From Bacteroidales bacterium (lineage in GTDB: Bacteria; Bacteroidota; Bacteroidia; Bacteroidales; Muribaculaceae), in NCBI GenBank assembly GCA_004552485.1, contig SFOH01000078.1:1-6658 (forward strand): a stretch of DNA of 6,658 bases. The letters run 5' to 3'. Every line of letters starts with the position of its first letter. The first letter of the stretch is position 1. Positions 5,363 through 6,658 of the stretch are shown here, one piece after another. A program made the translations under genes and the position numbers. Under the pieces are notes generated by a model, which worked only from the letters and a program-made list of their open reading frames with translations, searched no databases and was not told where the DNA came from.

Positions 5363-6658
5363 TCAGAATTTGCGCGAGCGGCGGCGCGACGAGCGGGCAT
5401 AGTCCTTGTCGGGCGAGGCCACCTCGGCATAGAGGCGCTTGCCCAGGAACTCGGAGCCTTTGATGCCGGCGATGACACGCGCGGCGTCGGCGGTCTTGAC
5501 GTCGAAGAGCGAGTAAAGGGGCAGCAGGTCTATGCGGCCCACGTCCACGCGCTTGCCGCGGACAACATGGTTGAGCAGGTCGATGAGGTTGCCGGCGTAG
5601 AAACCGTCGTTTTTGCCGGCGTTGATGTAGATGCGCTCCATGCCGGGTTCGGCGGTCCGGCGGTCCTTGTCGTGGTCGTTGCGGGCGCCTTTCTGGTCGC
5701 GCGGTGCCTTGGGCTCCTTTTTCTTGCGCTCGGGCTTGTCGTCGATGAAGTCGATTTTGGGGGCGTCCTTGTAGTAGTTGAGGAGGCGGTTGAACTCCAG
5801 CGAGAGGATGCGGCGCAGCAGGTCCTCGCCGCTCAGCCACGACAGCTTCTTGGACACGCCGGGCATGTACTTGTCGATTTCGGCGTCGTCAACCTTCACC
5901 TTCTCGATGCGGTCGGCAAGGTTATAGAGCTGTTTCTCAATGATATGCTGAGGCGTGGGCACATCGCGGCGCTCGAATTTTCGACCGATGATGCGCTCTA
6001 TCTCGCGCAGGCGGCCCTTCTCGCGCGAGTGGATGATGGCGACGGACACGCCCGTTTTGCCGGCGCGACCGGTGCGGCCCGAGCGGTGGGTGTAGACGGC
6101 GGCATCGTCGGGGAGACCGAAGTTGATGACGTGGGTGAGGTCGTCCACATCCAGGCCGCGGGCGGCGACGTCGGTGGCCACCAACAGGGTGATGACGCGG
6201 TCACGGAACTTGCGCATGGTGATGTCGCGCTGCTGCTGGGAGAGGTCGCCGTGGAGGGCGTCGGCGTTGTATCCGTCGGCGATGAGCTTGTCGGCAATCT
6301 CCTGGGTGTCGCGGCGTGTGCGGCAGAAGATGATGGCATAGATGCTGGGGTTGTCGTCGGCTATGCGTTTGAGAGCCAAATATTTGTCTTTGGCATTGAC
6401 CATGTAGTAGATGTGGCGGACGTTCTCGGTGCCCTCGTTACGGGTGCCAATCACCACCTCCTGCGGCTCGTGCATGAACCGGCGGGCTATGTGCTCGACC
6501 TCACGCGGCATGGTGGCGCTGAACAGCAGCATGCGGCGCTGCTCGGGGACATGGCTTAGGATATCCGTTATGGAGTCCACGAAGCCCATGTTCAGCATCT
6601 CGTCGGCCTCGTCCAGCACCACGGTGTGGACGTCGGAGAGATTCACAACCTTGCGGTT
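5363..6658 (-). CDS. DEAD-box ATP-dependent RNA helicase with DbpA-type RNA-binding tail (5' end outside window)
   Basis: ATP-dependent RNA duplex remodelling enzyme of the DeaD/CsdA/DbpA kind. The visible part has 431 residues and is open to the window end; residues NRKVV precede NLSDV, so the start and motifs Q, I, Ia and Ib are missing by truncation, not loss. Seen in order, counted from the window edge: motif II DEAD (16-19), motif III SAT (about 48-50), motif IV IIFCRTR (109-115), motif V VATDVAARGLDV (160-171), motif VI HRSGRTGRAG (191-200). A charged linker (about 305-340, rich in Lys, Arg and Asp) leads to a DbpA RNA-binding fold (about 342-416: YINAGKNDGFYAGNL, VGRIDLL, FLGKRLYAEV) and an Arg/Ser-rich end. 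The catalytic motifs look intact. In gut Bacteroidota such helicases serve ribosome assembly or cold adaptation; a specific role here is not shown by the sequence. Confidence 0.95.
   Translation of the reverse strand, partial: NRKVVNLSDVHTVVLDEADEMLNMGFVDSITDILSHVPEQRRMLLFSATMPREVEHIARRFMHEPQEVVIGTRNEGTENVRHIYYMVNAKDKYLALKRIADDNPSIYAIIFCRTRRDTQEIADKLIADGYNADALHGDLSQQQRDITMRKFRDRVITLLVATDVAARGLDVDDLTHVINFGLPDDAAVYTHRSGRTGRAGKTGVSVAIIHSREKGRLREIERIIGRKFERRDVPTPQHIIEKQLYNLADRIEKVKVDDAEIDKYMPGVSKKLSWLSGEDLLRRILSLEFNRLLNYYKDAPKIDFIDDKPERKKKEPKAPRDQKGARNDHDKDRRTAEPGMERIYINAGKNDGFYAGNLIDLLNHVVRGKRVDVGRIDLLPLYSLFDVKTADAARVIAGIKGSEFLGKRLYAEVASPDKDYARSSRRRSRKF

Noticed and set aside
5567..6559. Plus-strand open frame of 330 codons opposite the helicase
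   Set aside because: Exact antisense of conserved helicase motifs; Val/Gly/Ala-rich with no domain.
1..6658. CRISPR array, transposon, phage genes, tRNA or rRNA
   Set aside because: No regularly spaced repeats, no terminal inverted repeats with a transposase, and no structural RNA signature found on either strand by reading.

Overview
The window looks like an ordinary stretch of chromosome from a GC-rich member of the Bacteroidota, probably a gut Bacteroidales. Three things point there. Several genes have -7 boxes of the TAnnTTTG type. The start codons show no Shine-Dalgarno sequence. The gene families (PD40 beta-propeller, a DUF2284-type metal protein, a DEAD-box helicase with a DbpA-type tail, and a long exported amidase with Ig-like repeats) are typical of that phylum. 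The genus cannot be fixed from the sequence.

Every supported gene is on the minus strand, so transcription runs from high to low coordinates. In that order: (1) the C-terminal part of a DEAD-box RNA helicase, cut by the window end (5363-6658); (2) a small DUF2284-like Cys-cluster protein (4841-5326); (3) a membrane sensor histidine kinase with no response regulator beside it (3575-4810); (4) a 287-bp AT-rich gap with a good -7 box and a structured leader; (5) an exported PD40/TolB-like beta-propeller protein (2298-3287); (6) a 178-bp gap; (7) a large exported N-acetylmuramoyl-L-alanine amidase (from 2119) whose reading frame is broken near 640-657 and continues in another frame to the window edge at base 1.

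Genes 1-3 are tightly packed (gaps of 36 and 30 bp), yet each of the two downstream genes carries its own -7 box directly against its start codon. They are therefore probably separate, nearly leaderless transcription units rather than one operon. Genes 5 and 7 both encode exported envelope proteins. They share a 10-bp GC palindrome-like motif at almost the same distance (about 75 bp) upstream of their start codons.

I see no CRISPR array, transposon, phage module, tRNA or rRNA, and no convincing new multi-gene system. The points most worth a second look are the frameshifted multidomain amidase, the loss of the second Cys cluster in the DUF2284-like protein, the shared upstream motif, and the Gln next to the phospho-acceptor His in the kinase.
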